Shown here piece by piece: positions 12,137-24,891 of a DNA stretch of 64,000 bases. Source of the stretch: Otatea glauca (Eukaryota > Streptophyta > Magnoliopsida > Poales > Poaceae); assembly GCA_036346275.1 (NCBI GenBank), contig CM070730.1:2666309-2730308 (forward strand). The letters are read 5' to 3'. The notes beneath the pieces are model-generated. The model did no database searches, was not told the origin of the DNA, and saw only the letters and a program-made list of their open reading frames with translations. Both the position numbers and the translations under genes were made by a program. Each line of letters begins with the position of its first letter. Position 1 is the stretch's first letter.

Positions 12137-15100
12137 CTCAGTTACCTTGCCATGGTAGGCTGCTCGTGGCCAGACTTCACGCCAAGCTCCGCTGTCCCGC
12201 CCTGCCAATCAATTGCCGCGACAAGCATTTGGCCTTGCCACCCCCGACAAGGCGCTATCGAATCCATGGAACTTGAGCCAGCGCTAGACTGACTTCGACC
12301 ACCCGAGCATGCCCACCTCCATGCCGCCCAAGCCATGGAAAAACAGTCATGCATCACTGTGCTGGCTTGCCCACACAATAAGCCGCTATACTTGCCAGCC
12401 ATTGCCCACTCCTTCCTACCGCCAAACCTAGCCAACAGACCCCATGCATTGAGCCGCCCAATCCGACCAAAAAAGCACCGCCTCGACTCCACCCTGTGCC
12501 CCTACCCTGTCCTTGAAGCTTCACCCGCCCTTGGCTGAGGCTCCCACCTAGCCATCGCTGCCATTGCCGATGAGCTCTGAGGAAAGGGTCGGCGCACGAT
12601 TGAAGCAACCTGGTGAGTCATTCTCTAATCCTATCTGCTTGGAACCTCCTCACCATGCCATAAACTCATTGCCGCACTCGTTTGTAGCTCTGGAAGGCCG
12701 TAGCACTGCCGCATCGCCTTTCTTCTTCTCCATGGTCGGGCAACAGTGACAAGCCGCCTCGGACCTTCTCTGTCGTAGCCAAGTGGTAAAACTAGACCCC
12801 CTCAGCCCTTGATGCTCACCCGTCTCTTCTTCTAGGTTAAGCACTTGTCGCTCTCTCTCACCACTGTTCGGCCATGGTCACTGCCGCTGGAGCACGGTGG
12901 CGGACCACTTCTGGTCGCCGGCGGCCATATCCGAGACCACACTTAGGTGCACCATGGCATGCTCTAGCTCGTCATGCCCTCGCCCGAGCCTAAGCAACGC
13001 CGGAACACCGCCGGCGAGGTGCCCTAGCCTCGACTCTGATCTGAGTCATTGCAACATGGGGCCAAGCTATCAGCCGGTGCGAGGCTGGTAACCGTTTCAA
13101 AATAGATAAATATGTTTCTTTGTATAGAAGACGTATTTCCCAATTATCAACCATTTGAATTTGAAATTTGAATGAAACCTATAATATGTACTATTAAGAA
13201 TTTTTGCAAACTAACTTCAAATTTAATAAAACAAAATTATAAATTTTCTAGAGACCTTAAGAACTTCATTTCTGCAAAGAACTTTGAATTCAAACTTAGT
13301 TTGGTTTGAACTTCAAATAAGGTTAGAATTCAATATATGCATTGTTCAAATTTGAATAGCTTTTGCAAATAAATTCAAAAATTGGTAAAACCAGTTTGTA
13401 AAACTCCCAGAAATCATGAGCCTATGTCTCTGTAAAAATGATTGAAACCAAAAGTAGTTTGCACTTATTGCTTATTAAGTAAGATTCTTGCTCCAATTTA
13501 AAATTTAAATAAAGCCTACCTTATTTAAATAAACTTTAAAAATTGTGAACTCACAATATAAAAACTAGTATAAAATCATACCTCTCTATTTCTCAAATTT
13601 TATTTGGAGTTGATGTTATTTGACTTCTTTTGCCTCTTATTGTTGCTCCACGTCAAATTGTGTATAGACACCGACATTCCCGACATTGCTACCGTCGACT
13701 GCGACTTCGCCACTGAATCCAACAAGCAAGGCAAGCACCCCTTTGATTATATTGATCCTAGTGTTTTAATTTTATTTTATCAAATCTATTTACGCATGCG
13801 TGTATTTTCAGTAAATTCACTATATTGTGGTAAATGGTAGATATAACTCTCATTAATGGAACTTCCTTAATAAATATTGACATGTGAACCTTGATAACTA
13901 TCGAATAAAGTTAGATAATACATAATATCAACGTGGGTATATGTGATTACTTAATAATCATGCTTAGCAATGCTTAGTATTGAGATGTTAAATGATGAGT
14001 CATGTTGATTCTTATAATTTAAAGAGATTGGATATGACATTAGAAATTGATAATATTTTGGTAAAAATAAAGATAAAACTATGATTTGACGTGGGCGATT
14101 ATTGGCAATAGCCAGATGTGCATAGGACTTGCACGTAGTGTAAGGGGAGATTATCGTGTGAGTCGGATTAAGGACTGAACGTAGTGTTGTATGATCTAAG
14201 AATATTCGTACAACCACAAGTGCCGATATAGGACGGCCATAACCTATTAAGTTACTTAAATTTAACTTTGTACATTGGAAGACTGGAGTAGTACGAACTT
14301 TCTGAGACGGATTGCCTATAGGGGTGTCCACACAAAGGTGTGGATGAAACGCATACCAATACAACTGTTACGTCGTACTATGGGGAGAAGTAGGATAATG
14401 GGGTGTATAACTATTCGTCGTACAGTGATTGTACAAATATCTTCTACCGCTATAGTATAGGTTTGTCGTCATCGGGCTGGTGCAAAGTTAGGTTTAAGCA
14501 ATGTAACATTTATGTCAGGACTCTCTGCGGCGCACCAAAGGAAGTGTGCTAATAATCTACAAAAAGAGTCGGTCATGTCTTGTGGGTAAAGCTATATACC
14601 TCTGCAGAGTATAAATCTTTTCAAAAAGCTATACCTGCGGTCATATGAGCCTTGGTGAACTGACACTAGTTAGAAGTTTTGGTATTTTCAAAAATAATTG
14701 ATTTGGAAATATGTGTTGAAAAGCTTTTATTTCAGATGTTATGCTAGGGATTGGCAAATGAATGTTGATATTTTATGCCAGGAATTGGCATCGAGATAAT
14801 GTGATACTCACATTCATAGATGATTGTGAGTTTACTTTATGCTTATATACTTATTAATTTCGTATTAGTAGAACTTGCTTTTACAAATTCCGGATTGCAA
14901 ATTATTACTTGATATTCATATTCAAATTCGCTTTATGCAAAATAACCGTAGAAACCTCCTTAGACATGACCTGTATTTATTATATTTTTGCGATACACTT
15001 TAAGTCTTGCTGAGTATGAAAGTATTCATTCTTACTTATTCGTTGGTTTAGTGGACGAAGAAAGCGAGGTTTTCGAAGTACACGTTGTAAGAACTATATT

Positions 15101-15194
15101 CTGTTAATGTATTATGGATTTGTGTATGGATATGATAACAATATTGTGTATGTGCATACTAGCTACCGATCATGGGACTTGTACATTATGTACA

Positions 15195-15626
15195 TGAGAT
15201 TTTTTTTGATATTTCATGCTAAAAAGAAAGGTCTCGATAGGACTAGATTTAAAAAAAAACGAGATAAAAATTAGATAAGCAATTATTTCCAACGAGGAAG
15301 GCATGATAACGCTTAAGGGACAAAGTGCACAAGGTGGAAGATTCAATCAAAGCGTCGAACGGTCAACGGTACATGCGGGTGTGAGCGAACTTGTATTACC
15401 AAATCGACGAGAGTTCTCAGCTGCCCAACAAAGGTAAATATTTGCCGAACCTAAAAATCGAACTAGTAGGTCAGGAAAGAAAACTAAAAAAAAGCATAGC
15501 TTCGTACATGTTTAAAACTTTACTTGAGCATCCGAATAGTGCCACATTGACATTTGCTACAGGTTTTAAACTTTTTACTGTACTAGTCGTGTGCATCATT
15601 TTTCTTACGGAAGTAGCCGCCGGCAC
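15195..15626. other. Intergenic, no gene seen
   Basis: AT-rich with one 83-codon frame (15391-15642) that I do not recognise and that runs into the next repeat. Confidence 0.25.
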
Positions 15627-15970
15627 TAGTGTTTTTTTATGAAAATAGCCTCACAGGCGAGCGCAGAGGGATCGGAAGGCTAGGTGTATAGCGCGGAAAC
15701 AGGCGATGGACATGACAGTGGCTACGAGCGCAGGGCCCGACGACCGAAGCATGCTTCCGCGTCGTCGGTGCACGGGAAGCCGGTCTGCACCGTGGGGGCC
15801 TAGCTTCATGTTCTTTCCGCGCTGGGCGTGTCGCGGTAGGAGAAGGTCCCGTGGTACCTGCCGCGGCAGGCTTCGCCTCCCGCGCTGACGCCAACGTGCC
15901 ACGGTAGAGGGCACATAGGGCTAAATTTGCAAAGACGGAAGCACGGAAACTAGATTTACAAAAGAAAAAA
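15627..15970. mobile_element. Second element of the 7249-7769 family (probable)
   Basis: Left end tttttttatgaaaatagcct and right end agggctaaatttgcaaag ... gatttacaaaag (reverse complement) follow the pattern of the 7249-7769 element, and again enclose a GC-rich interior (15660-15905). The interior differs from that of the first element, so the common feature is the ends. Boundaries are approximate. Confidence 0.35.
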
Positions 15971-16084
15971 AAGACAGCTTGAGGGCTAGATACATGAACA
16001 CTTTGCAGGTTTTCACGTGTAGAGATGCGCGTCCATACATCAGTTTTTAGTCTATTGGTTTCCTATTATGTTTTATATTTACTT

Positions 16085-16325
16085 CCAAAGAATATTGTTT
16101 TAAGTTACTTACATGTAGTCAAATGTTTTAAACTTCTGATATAATAATCGTTTTTAATATTTAGATCGAATATATAAAAATAATATGCAAAGCTATTGAA
16201 AGAACGGTGAAAAGTTATAATTTTATTAGATTTTATAAATAAATCTATTATAATAATGAGCGATCAAAATTGTATTTTAAGATATATCTGTATACAAAAC
16301 GAACCTGTGAACTGAGGGAGTACTT
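16085..16325. repeat. Stowaway-like MITE remnant (tentative)
   Basis: AT-rich segment ending in gaactgagggagtact, the type of terminus seen in Stowaway elements (CTCCCTC... when read from the other strand). The left terminus is not clear. It lies only ~225 bp upstream of the FZR start codon. Confidence 0.35.
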
Positions 16326-16547
16326 GGAGGCAAATTTTCTGTCTGGCCCACACCGGAGGAAGCGAACAAAACGGAAACAATAACAAAGTAAAGTAGAGTA
16401 AATAAAGCCAGTAAACTAAACTAAAATAGGCTGGGAAGAGAGAGAGACAGGAGAGAGAGAAAGCGCGGGGCGCGCAGCGCAACAGCAACAGATCACCCGC
16501 CCGGCCCTTCCCTCGAGGCCTCGATCCCCAAATCCCTCCTCTCGCCC

Positions 16548-19500
16548 ATGGATCACCACCACCCGCCGTCGCCGATGGAGAACTCCGCGTTCTCCAAGAC
16601 TCCAACCCCGCCCTCCACGCCCTCCTCGCGCTTCGCGTCGGCGTCGTCCTCCCGCCTCTCCTCCACGCCGCCGCACCCCTCCCCGACCTCCTCCGCGCCC
16701 ACGCCCTCCTCCCGCACCGTCTACAGCGACCGCTTCATCCCCAGCCGCTCCGGATCCAACCTCGCGCTCTTCGACCTCGACTCCTCGCGCTCTCACGACC
16801 CCGCCGCCGGCGCCAATGCCCCCGGCGCGTCCCTCGGATCTGCGCCCGCTCCGTCACCTTACTGTGCGCTCCTCCGCGCCGCGCTCTTCGGGCCCACCAC
16901 GCCGGACCGCGTGGCGTCGTCGGCCACCGCCTGCTCGTCCTCCTCGTCGGCCGGGGCATCGCCGGTGGGGTCCCCGGCTAGCGGGAACATATTCAGGTTC
17001 AAGGCGGAGGTGCTGCGGAACGCCAAGCGGGCCCTCTTCGCAGGCGGGGACGACGAGGACGTGCTGTTCCCCGGTGTGTTCACGGCGAGGGGCACCGGGC
17101 CAAGGAAGATCCCGAGGTCTCCTTATAAGGTGAGAAGGGCGCCTTCCGATTTCATGGTTTCTTGATTTCTTTCCTGGGTGTCCTCTGTTTCTTGATTGAG
17201 CCTCTGGTGCTTCTTATGATGTCAAAGATTCGATCTTTCTTCTTCGGTTACTCTGTTCCAAGAGTCTGTATTATTTCTCATGCATAAAGAGTCGGATTTT
17301 GAAGGCTTTGTACTGAAAATGTTTGATCGTACGGGGATTTCTTGTTGTTGCTTTTAGGTGCTGGATGCGCCCGCATTGCAGGATGACTTCTACCTGAACC
17401 TTGTGGATTGGTCGTCGCATAATGTCCTCGCAGTCGGATTGGGGAATTGCATCTACTTGTGGAATGCATGCAGCAGCAAGGTGAGCAACCACGGCCATCC
17501 TTGCACGATTTCTTTAATGATTCTTTTAGAGAGATTGTAAACAAGTTTATCACTGCGCAGGTCACCAAGCTCTGCGATTTGGGGGTGGACGACACTGTAT
17601 GCTCCTTGGGTTGGGCGCAGCGTGGTACTCACCTAGCTGTAGGGACCAACCAAGGCAAAGTTCAGGTTAAATCATGCTTGCAGCTGGAATGATTAAATGG
17701 CATGTTCATGATCCATCAAAATTTAGAATGATACTTAAAGCACTTTTTTTTAACTGAAAACGTCCAACACAAACATAAAATAGTACATTTGTACAGTGAG
17801 TTATGAAAATTTTGCAATACTATTACCAGCTCACCAGCAGGCCATGTGTTGTGGTACTTATATGATTTAGTATGCACTCATCTTTTTAAGAAAACTTCAT
17901 GACTGTACACATGACCAATTTATGATGGATACAACGGAATTTTGTGGATAACTTGAATTAATGTAAACACCATCTTCATTTATGTGTTCAATAAATAAAT
18001 TCGTTCCAGTTTAGCTCATTTCTCAATTTACATATTTTTCTAATGGTAAAAATGAGTAATCCTGTTGGGCGTTTGGTATTGGTAGGCAAAGTTGACATTC
18101 CAAGGGTGTCAGTAATTCTGATTGTCATCTTGCATTTTATCTTATGTAGATATGGGATGCAACTCGATGTAAGAGAATGAGAACCATGGAAAGCCATCGC
18201 ATGCGAGTAGGTGCTCTTGCATGGAGTTCTTCATTGCTTTCTTCTGGCAGTCGCGACAAGAGCATCCTTCACCATGATATCCGTTCTCAGGACTACTATG
18301 TTAGCAAACTTACTGGGCATAAATCTGAGGTAACCTTTTCATAACTATCCATATAATATGCTATGTCGCGTACATCATTAAGATGATCTTTTGCCAGTTT
18401 GTCCAATGTATGAGTTATCCTTTTGGTGCTCCATTTATCAATTCCAATAATGCATGTCTACATATTTCCAAACATCTTTCAGGTCTGTGGGCTCAAGTGG
18501 TCTTATGATAACCGTCAGCTGGCGTCTGGCGGTAATGACAACAGAGTAAGATGCCTGTCCATACATTTCCATCATAATGGAGTGCATGCCACGTGGAATC
18601 CACAATCTTATTTTCTTCTGCTCATACTAATGTTTTTCTTTTCCAGCTTTTTGTTTGGAATCAACATTCAGTACAACCAGTACTGAAGTATACCGAGCAC
18701 ACAGCAGCTGTCAAAGCTATTGCCTGGTCACCTCATCTACATGGGCTTCTTGCATCTGGTGGAGGGACTGCAGATAGATGCATACGATTTTGGAATTCGA
18801 CCACGAATATGCACTTGAGTTGTATGGACACGGGAAGTCAGGTAGTTTGCTACCTGTCTAATTTCTCAACAATTACCTGGAGCCCTTGTTTATGTTTCTG
18901 AATTTTTATTGATTTTTGTTGATTGATACTACCATGTTCAAATATCATGATATCTATAATTAAGCATGATAACTCTATGAGCCTTTGAGCACCGTTACTG
19001 ACTGGACAGTTTAGTCATATCAATACATTACTTATCTGCAAAGGTCTACAGGCCGAGTTCTACCTACAAAAACTAAGGTTTTCACCCATGCCTACACAAC
19101 TCACAAGTACTCACTTTTTTTAGATCAAAAGGACATCAAGAATGACAAGTACTCACTTTCACCGTCATAAAAAACAAAATAGAGGAAAGAAGAAAAAGTA
19201 TGGTGTGTGGACTCCTAATGGGAAGGCCAGTTCACATCATATTGTTTCTAACCATACTTACCGGATTCTCTGTAAACCCCTACGAATTGCAGACCAAATC
19301 CGTTGAACCCGAAACCGGTTTAGGGTACGGGGTTCGTGTTCGTAGTGGAAATTGAAAGAAAAAGTGGCAAACCGTGAACCCAAATTCCGTACCGTGACTC
19401 GGACGAACCGCGTTTGTGGTAACTATGTTTCTAACACCCTGCTCTTGTCAGGAGATTTTAGTGAAGCTTTCTGGGCATTTTAATTGCAATGTTTTTCTGG

Positions 19501-20241
19501 CTGCAGAGAAACTTCTACCGTTAATATTTCATGTATGAGACCTTCACAAACATCTTTTGTCGTGAAGGCAGGGATTTGCCTATATAGAATTATGGAAGAG
19601 ATAAGAGTTAAACATGCTGTTTGTTGGTATGTACTGACGATGCTAAATGACTTGACTTAACAGGTCTGTAATCTTGTGTGGTCAAAGAATGTTAATGAGC
19701 TTGTTAGCACCCACGGATACTCTCAGAATCAGATAATTGTTTGGCGATATCCAACAATGTCAAAGGTATGCTGCAAGCTTATTCTGTAGCTCAGTCATGC
19801 CATATATTTTCTCACTTGTATTAATGTGTTCATTCTCTCTATTTATAGCTTGCCACATTGACTGGCCATACATACAGAGTATTATATTTAGCCATCTCCC
19901 CTGATGGACAGGTGAACTTCTATCTTGAGTCTTGGTGACTTTGACTTTTTTTCTGAGTCCTGTTTGAGGTAACTAGAATGATTTTTTGGCCTCACTGTTT
20001 TTCACTATCGATATCAACAGAGTATAGTTACTGGCGCTGGTGATGAAACACTCCGGTTTTGGAATGTGTTTCCGTCTCCCAAGTCCCAGGTACTCACTTA
20101 ATCTTGAAAGATCGTGTCCTCGTGTATATAATTCCACTTCTCACAGTTTCCTAATTTTCTTGGCCCATATTTCTATTGCAGAGCTCTGACAGCTTGAGTA
20201 GCATTGGGGCAACATCATTTGTTAGGAGCTACATCCGGTGA
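16548..20241 (+). CDS. CCS52A: FIZZY-RELATED / CDH1 activator of APC/C (CCS52A type)
   Basis: Ten coding exons with GT-AG introns: 16548-17129, 17358-17480, 17561-17665, 18150-18329, 18483-18545, 18647-18841, 19664-19765, 19849-19911, 20021-20089, 20182-20241. All introns are phase 0; the product is 513 aa. The Ser/Pro/Thr-rich N-terminus carries several S/T-P sites fit for CDK control. A C-box DRFIPSR is at residues 61-67. The linker joins at KVLDAPALQDD (from 194), followed by seven WD40 repeats (for example GHKSEVCGLKWS and GGGTADRCIRFWN), and the last residues are Ile-Arg, the tail that docks on the APC/C. By family knowledge it brings D-box and KEN-box substrates to the APC/C ubiquitin ligase, promoting mitotic exit, endoreduplication and, in rice (TE/TAD1), control of tillering. 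The WD40 part and IGATSFVRSYIR-like end fit CCS52A better than CCS52B. Another ATG at codon 10 is an alternative start. Confidence 0.96.
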
Positions 20242-21774
20242 CTCAGTGAAATGTAGTTTTACCAAGCTCGTAAGGTTATTGAAGCACCATGTTGATTATC
20301 ATCGACATCATTCTACTCAACTTGTACCAGTTCAGTTCATCAACCATCAAAGCTAAACCGAATTTAGAGATAGCACGATGCAAAATGGTGGGCTGGCTTG
20401 CGGATCTAGGTGTGGCTCGTTTGCTGAAAACTGTACATACAGCGTTGTAGGAGTGAAGATGGCAAATGTTCATGTCGCGGAAACATTGACTATCCGCACT
20501 GTTGCATTTATAAGATTACGCCCTCTTGTTTCGTTCGTGTTGGAAGTCATCTTCGAGCTGGAGTTGTGTACTGTTCTGGCGATTAACCTATCAGAAGCAT
20601 TAACTAACTCATGGAAGCGAGAAATTTCTGGTGCAAAATCCCACTCCATCTGTCGTCGTTTCTTGCACTTTCACTGATAGGTGCTCTATTCATTTAGATC
20701 CGTCAGAAATTCCGAACCGAGCCTTGCTTACTGACTGATCGCCACGCCAATGCCTGTGACGGGAGTTGCGGTTTGGCCTGCCTGGACGGTGCCATTGCCT
20801 CGTACATGGGGGCAAAGCGTCAGCCCCTGCGCTGCGGCGGACAATGCCTCTGGAACGAGATGCGCCGGCCGTAGCGCGGCTTCCGCGCACCAGACCAGAG
20901 TGGCTAACCGTCATCCCTTGCTCGAACGCCGGTTACTGAACGAACCCTCGCGCGCCCTGTACTCCAATGAATGCCGCTTCTCCCCCATAAAGTTGAGGTG
21001 CTTGCTACTCTGGGCGCGCTCCTAGTCCTCTCCAGCGGTGTCACTCGACCACGTAACATAACGCAACGTAAACAGTACAGCGGATACTGAAGTGTCGTAG
21101 GTGTGAAACCAAACACAAACGAGGGGTGGGTGTCCGTCGTTTAATGGGCTATCGTCCACGAGAGAAAACAGCATGAGTTATACAGGTTTGGTCTTACACC
21201 TATTGGTGAGTCAACGGGGTTGCTTACGAGGAGTAGGGCTCACTAGTTTGAACGTATTTTTTTTATTGTTTAAAAGAGCTTAAGTTACAAATAAATGATA
21301 CGTAGGGTATTTGTAGGCTCTTAGTTCTATCCAAATGACCAAAATACTCCTCATGGAGATAGCTAATCTATAAGTACAAGCAAAGGGTTATTATTGCCTT
21401 TTCTACGCATAACACTAGTTCCTTGATCTGTATATTATCTAGTCAATCACCGATTGCACTGTATATGTTTGCCATATGACGAGTGGCTCCCATGTCTTTT
21501 AGGGCATTTTCTTGTGCCGGTAGGGCCTGCTTGTCTTGCAGAACCTGCAAGGGTAGATGCACCCTCTGATAGCTTTTGACCCTTATTAATAAGCCCCTTG
21601 ACGCCTGTAAGGGGTTGCTACAGACGTAGAGTCGGTGTGGTAACCCCTTTGTATTAGGGTCGGAGACATGGTCTTTAGGAGAGGACGCTTCAATGGGAGC
21701 TCCTTGAAAGTGAGGCATGAGGACTCATGGGTGTACTTGGCAGGCTACAATCTGAGAGGTGTTAGGTTTTCCTT
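20242..21774. other. Region between FZR and its partial copy
   Basis: Starts with the probable FZR 3' untranslated region. A GC-rich patch at 20740-21010 and short frames on both strands give no recognisable protein. The segment 21440-21720 has a 91-codon minus-strand frame without known domains. Confidence 0.3.
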
Positions 21775-22400
21775 CAAAATGAAGTATATAGAACACACAG
21801 CAGCCTGGTCACCTCATCTGCAAATACTCCTTTCCTCTGCATTCTTTTGGATGAAACTTTACGTAGATGTGTGCGATTTTGGAAAACTACCACGAACACA
21901 CCCAAAACTGCAAGGACACAGAGAGGTAGTTTTATCTGCAATCATATCTTTTCTGTACCTGAATCAGTGATTGTTGATTTATAATGCAAAATTCAGAGAT
22001 CAAGACATATATACAATTTAAAGTGGAAATTTTGCTTTGCTCTACAAACCAATGAGGCATGATTGATATCTTATCTCTTTTCAGTTATCAAATATCTCTT
22101 TATGAATACATATTCCTTTAGGCCTTTCAGGACATCATCCTCCCTGCAAAATTCAGAAAAGGTCTAGGCTATCCAGGTTGAACAGTACCTACTAAAAACA
22201 ATCGTTTTGCGATAACTCAATACTGTCAAAGGTATGCTGCGAGCATATCCTGAAGTCCAGACCTTAAGTCATACCATGACTTTTCTCACATGTATTTCAC
22301 AGTTTTCCTCTTCTCTGGCCATGAATACAGAGTATTTTATTTGGCCATCTCCCCTGATGCCTGATGGGCAGGTGAAATACTATCCAGTCTTGGTGAATCC
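21775..22400 (+). pseudogene. Partial tandem duplicate of FZR (exons 6 to 8)
   Basis: Bases 21778-21926 align with FZR exon 6 (aagtatata then gaacacacagcagc; cctggtcacctcatct; tgcgatttggaa-type end; then gtagttt at the splice donor), with an internal loss of about 15 bases and many substitutions. Bases 22200-22380 align with the end of exon 7 (actgtcaaaggtatgctgc, including the intron start), the following intron, and exon 8 (tggccatgaatacagagtat; gccatctcccctgatg), with an extra 7-base repeat in exon 8. Intron sequence is kept, so this is a DNA-level duplication, not a processed copy. Exons 1-5 and 9-10 are not seen. No usable frame remains. Confidence 0.8.
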
Positions 22401-22880
22401 ACAAATTTCAACCTTCTGCTTTGAGATAGGTACTCGGTGCAAGAACTGCAAAAAAGAGACTTGCATGGAAATTACTCAAGCAGTAACTAGCAAATAAACC
22501 GTTTTCAGGTATCACCAACTCAATGCAATCATTGTTCTCTCCATGATGTGATTCGTTCAAGTCTAATTGGTTCTGGTTGAACGTCAAAATCGGATAGTAC
22601 AGTATCTTGAAAAAGGCAATACAACGACGAGGTTATCTGGTTAGCTGCTAGGTCCTCATCTACACTCGTACCGGGAAAAAAATTATATAGCACCGGATGC
22701 CATATAGTATTTATAGCACCTCTTACATGATATATTGATATATATTGGGGGAGAGAGAAGAAAATTTAACTACTTTAAGATCTGTGCTTTATTATAGAGA
22801 GTTTTTACAGTACATTACAGTGGTAGTATGTTGTGGTAGTAGAAATTAGATCCAACCATTGATTTGTCAGGGGTATTATG
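22401..22880. other. Intergenic, no gene seen
   Basis: The first ~100 bases still resemble the intron after FZR exon 8 (gtcttggtga). The rest is AT-rich without features up to the copia LTR. Confidence 0.3.
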
Positions 22881-22883
22881 GAC

Positions 22884-23096
22884 TTTTGCCGATGATAATG
22901 AAAGCGAAGATAATTCAACGCAATGATTATTCCATTGATCGAGTGTCTCTTATATAGAGATACAGGAGAAGATATACATGGAATACAAAGCATATCTGGA
23001 ATGTATCGCTACATGCAAGGAAAGAGATGTTAAACGGGAGAATATCCTCACGTAGATGCTAGATGGGAGAATATTCTCACGTATATTCAGCTAACA
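22884..23096 (-). repeat. 3' LTR of a Ty1-copia element
   Basis: On the minus strand the LTR starts TGTTAGCTGAATATACG at 23096, directly after a purine-rich stretch (ACAAGGGAG) that fits a polypurine tract, and runs through ctatataagag. The end near 22884 is approximate. It follows the reverse transcriptase/RNase H remnant in the expected order. Confidence 0.55.
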
Positions 23097-24118
23097 CTCC
23101 CTTGTAGTCGAAACGGGAGGATGACAGATGTTGAGACTGGTCCGAAAATCCTTAAAGACAGAGGTCGGCAGTCCCTTCGTGAAGATGTCCGCGAACTGAG
23201 AAGTTGTCGGCACATGAAGAACACGAACCTCGCCAAGGGCAACACGTTCACGAACAAAATGGAGATCGATCTCCACGTGTTTGATGCGCTGATGTTGGAC
23301 TGGGTTGGTGGAGAGATACAGGGCGCTGACGTTGTCATAGTAAACCAACGTGGCTCAACGAAGAGGAGTATGAAGCTCGGTGAGGAGCTGTCGCAGCCAG
23401 GTTCCTTCAGCAACACCATGAGCAACGGTCCGATATTCTGCCTCTGCACTCGACCGAGAAATAGTATGCTGCCGCTTGGATGACCAGGAGATGAGATTGT
23501 CACCAAGAAACACAGCATAGCCTGAGGTAGATTTTGGGTATCTGGACAGCCCGCCCAATCAGCGTTGGTGTATATAGTCAGCTCGGCCGGGGAGGTGTGA
23601 TGCAGGAGTAAGCCATAGTCAGCAGTTCCACGGTAGCAAAGAATGCGTTTGATCAACGCGAGATGAGGCTCGCGAGGATCATGCATGAATAAGCAAGCCT
23701 ATTGAACTGCATAGGCAATATCTGGACGAGTAAAAGTCAAATACTGCAGGGCACCGGCCAAACTGCGGTAGTGAGTAGCATCATCAACTGGAGGGCCGTC
23801 ACCAGAAAGCTTTGACTGGGTGTCCACAGGAGTGCTGCATGGTTTGCAGTTCGTCATACCGGCATGATCAAGAATCTCCAGAACATAGTGACTCTGAGAC
23901 AAATGTAAAGTGTCACGATGCCTAGTCACTGATAATCCCAGAAAATGCTGTAGCGGTCCCAGATCCTTCATGGAAAACTCCTGCTGCAATGCTGAAATGA
24001 TCCGACGAAGAAGACCATCTGAGGAGGCTGTAAGCACGATGTCATCCACATAGAGGAGTAGGTATGCAGTTTCATCACCATGACGGAAAATAAACAGGGA
24101 AGTATCCGTCTCGTAACA
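23097..24118 (-). pseudogene. Ty1-copia reverse transcriptase and RNase H remnant
   Basis: Read on the minus strand from 24118 the remains include the RT active site YVDDIVL (near 24040-24060), FSMKDLGPLQHFLGL, YRSLAGALQYLTFTRPDIAYAV (stop just after), then the RNase H part with YTNADWAGCPDT, SGYAVFLGDNLISWSSKRQ, SRSSAEAEYR and the C-terminal ADIFTKGL. These are classic copia signatures. Frames are broken by an in-frame stop near 23700 and a frameshift near 23500-23560. Everything upstream of RT (gag, protease, integrase, 5' LTR) is missing: homology stops abruptly at 24118. This is a 5'-truncated element or deletion relic. Confidence 0.85.
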
Positions 24119-24891
24119 GATAATATGAAGTTTTGCAAAGGGTATAAACGTCTTTTCGCATCACGTTGCATGTTTTCCTCTTCCCACACCATCCCTAATT
24201 TGTGCTCAGCCGGCTCGAATGGTTCGCAGCGAGAGGACTTCTCATGTTCTCCATCAATCGCATCGCAACGTACTCTAATCTGATGCAAGGAAGGGGAATC
24301 AAACCAAGAGAAGATTCTCCTCATCTAATCACCACAAAGTAACTAAGCTCCGTCTAATATCTTGTAACGAATCTCTTCTTGATGAGGAAGGCAGCCTCAT
24401 TGGAAGGGAGGATGCTAGCGTCCCCGACCCTCATTAGTAGCCGCACCTGAATCATCGGGAAGTTGCAGGCTCCCTGGTCGGCACCCACTAACGCTGTTGT
24501 CTTGTCCTTCTGCTTCTTCGTGGGCATGTGTATGCGCGTCCCCTCTTCACCGGACACCACCACCACCTGTCGATGCCGATGCGGTCATCGAGACACGACG
24601 ACGATCCCACGCTTCTCAAGCCGCCCTGCCACCGATGCGCGGATGCCGCAGAGGTGGACACCACAACCACTTAATGGTGCCGCTGCGGCCGCTTGGAAAC
24701 GACGGTGGTGCCACGCTCCTGACGCCGAAATTACTCGAATGGCACCCATTCCTTGTCAATTTCAGCCCTCTCAGAATTCTACTGCTCGTACTACTAGGAA
24801 GTATAATAAAATACTAATTAATCTGTAAAAGAGCTCATCCTTATGGGGTCAAATAGGGACCCTTTTCTCCTCTTTCTCGAACTGTCCAAGA
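24119..24891. other. Intergenic, no gene recognised
   Basis: The stretch 24463-24830 is GC-richer and open in two plus-strand frames, but neither reading resembles a known protein. It ends at the target site of the large Tat element. Confidence 0.25.

Larger units (their letters stand above)
9298..15194 (+). repeat. Long solo-LTR-like block A (with nested insertions)
   Basis: Starts TGTAACATCCC and shares many segments, in the same order, with block B at 38297-42960. The best is 14080-14360 against 41780-42060: both contain gggcgatta, ggattaagga, cgtacaaccac and cctattaagtt. The layout is AT-rich, then a GC-rich stretch (about 10390-10670 continuing at 12145-13090 across the insertion), then AT-rich again. 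No gag or pol is seen, so a solo LTR or LTR-like fragment of a gypsy element with very long LTRs is most likely. Two hAT-like elements are inserted inside (10055-10387 and 10674-12136). Outer ends are approximate and no target duplication was proved. Confidence 0.5.

Noticed and set aside
9298..15194. Calling block A a proven solo LTR with target duplication
   Set aside because: GGGACTTGTA occurs at both ends (9292-9301 and 15174-15183), but gggact is also present inside the end of block D, so it belongs to the repeat and is not proof of a target duplication.
16416..16959. Arg/Gly-rich minus-strand frames opposite FZR exon 1
   Set aside because: Mirror of the Ser/Pro-rich GC-rich exon; no domain.
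24463..24828. GC-rich plus-strand frames before the Tat element
   Set aside because: Two overlapping readings, both unfamiliar, Thr/Arg/Cys-rich; no support for a gene.
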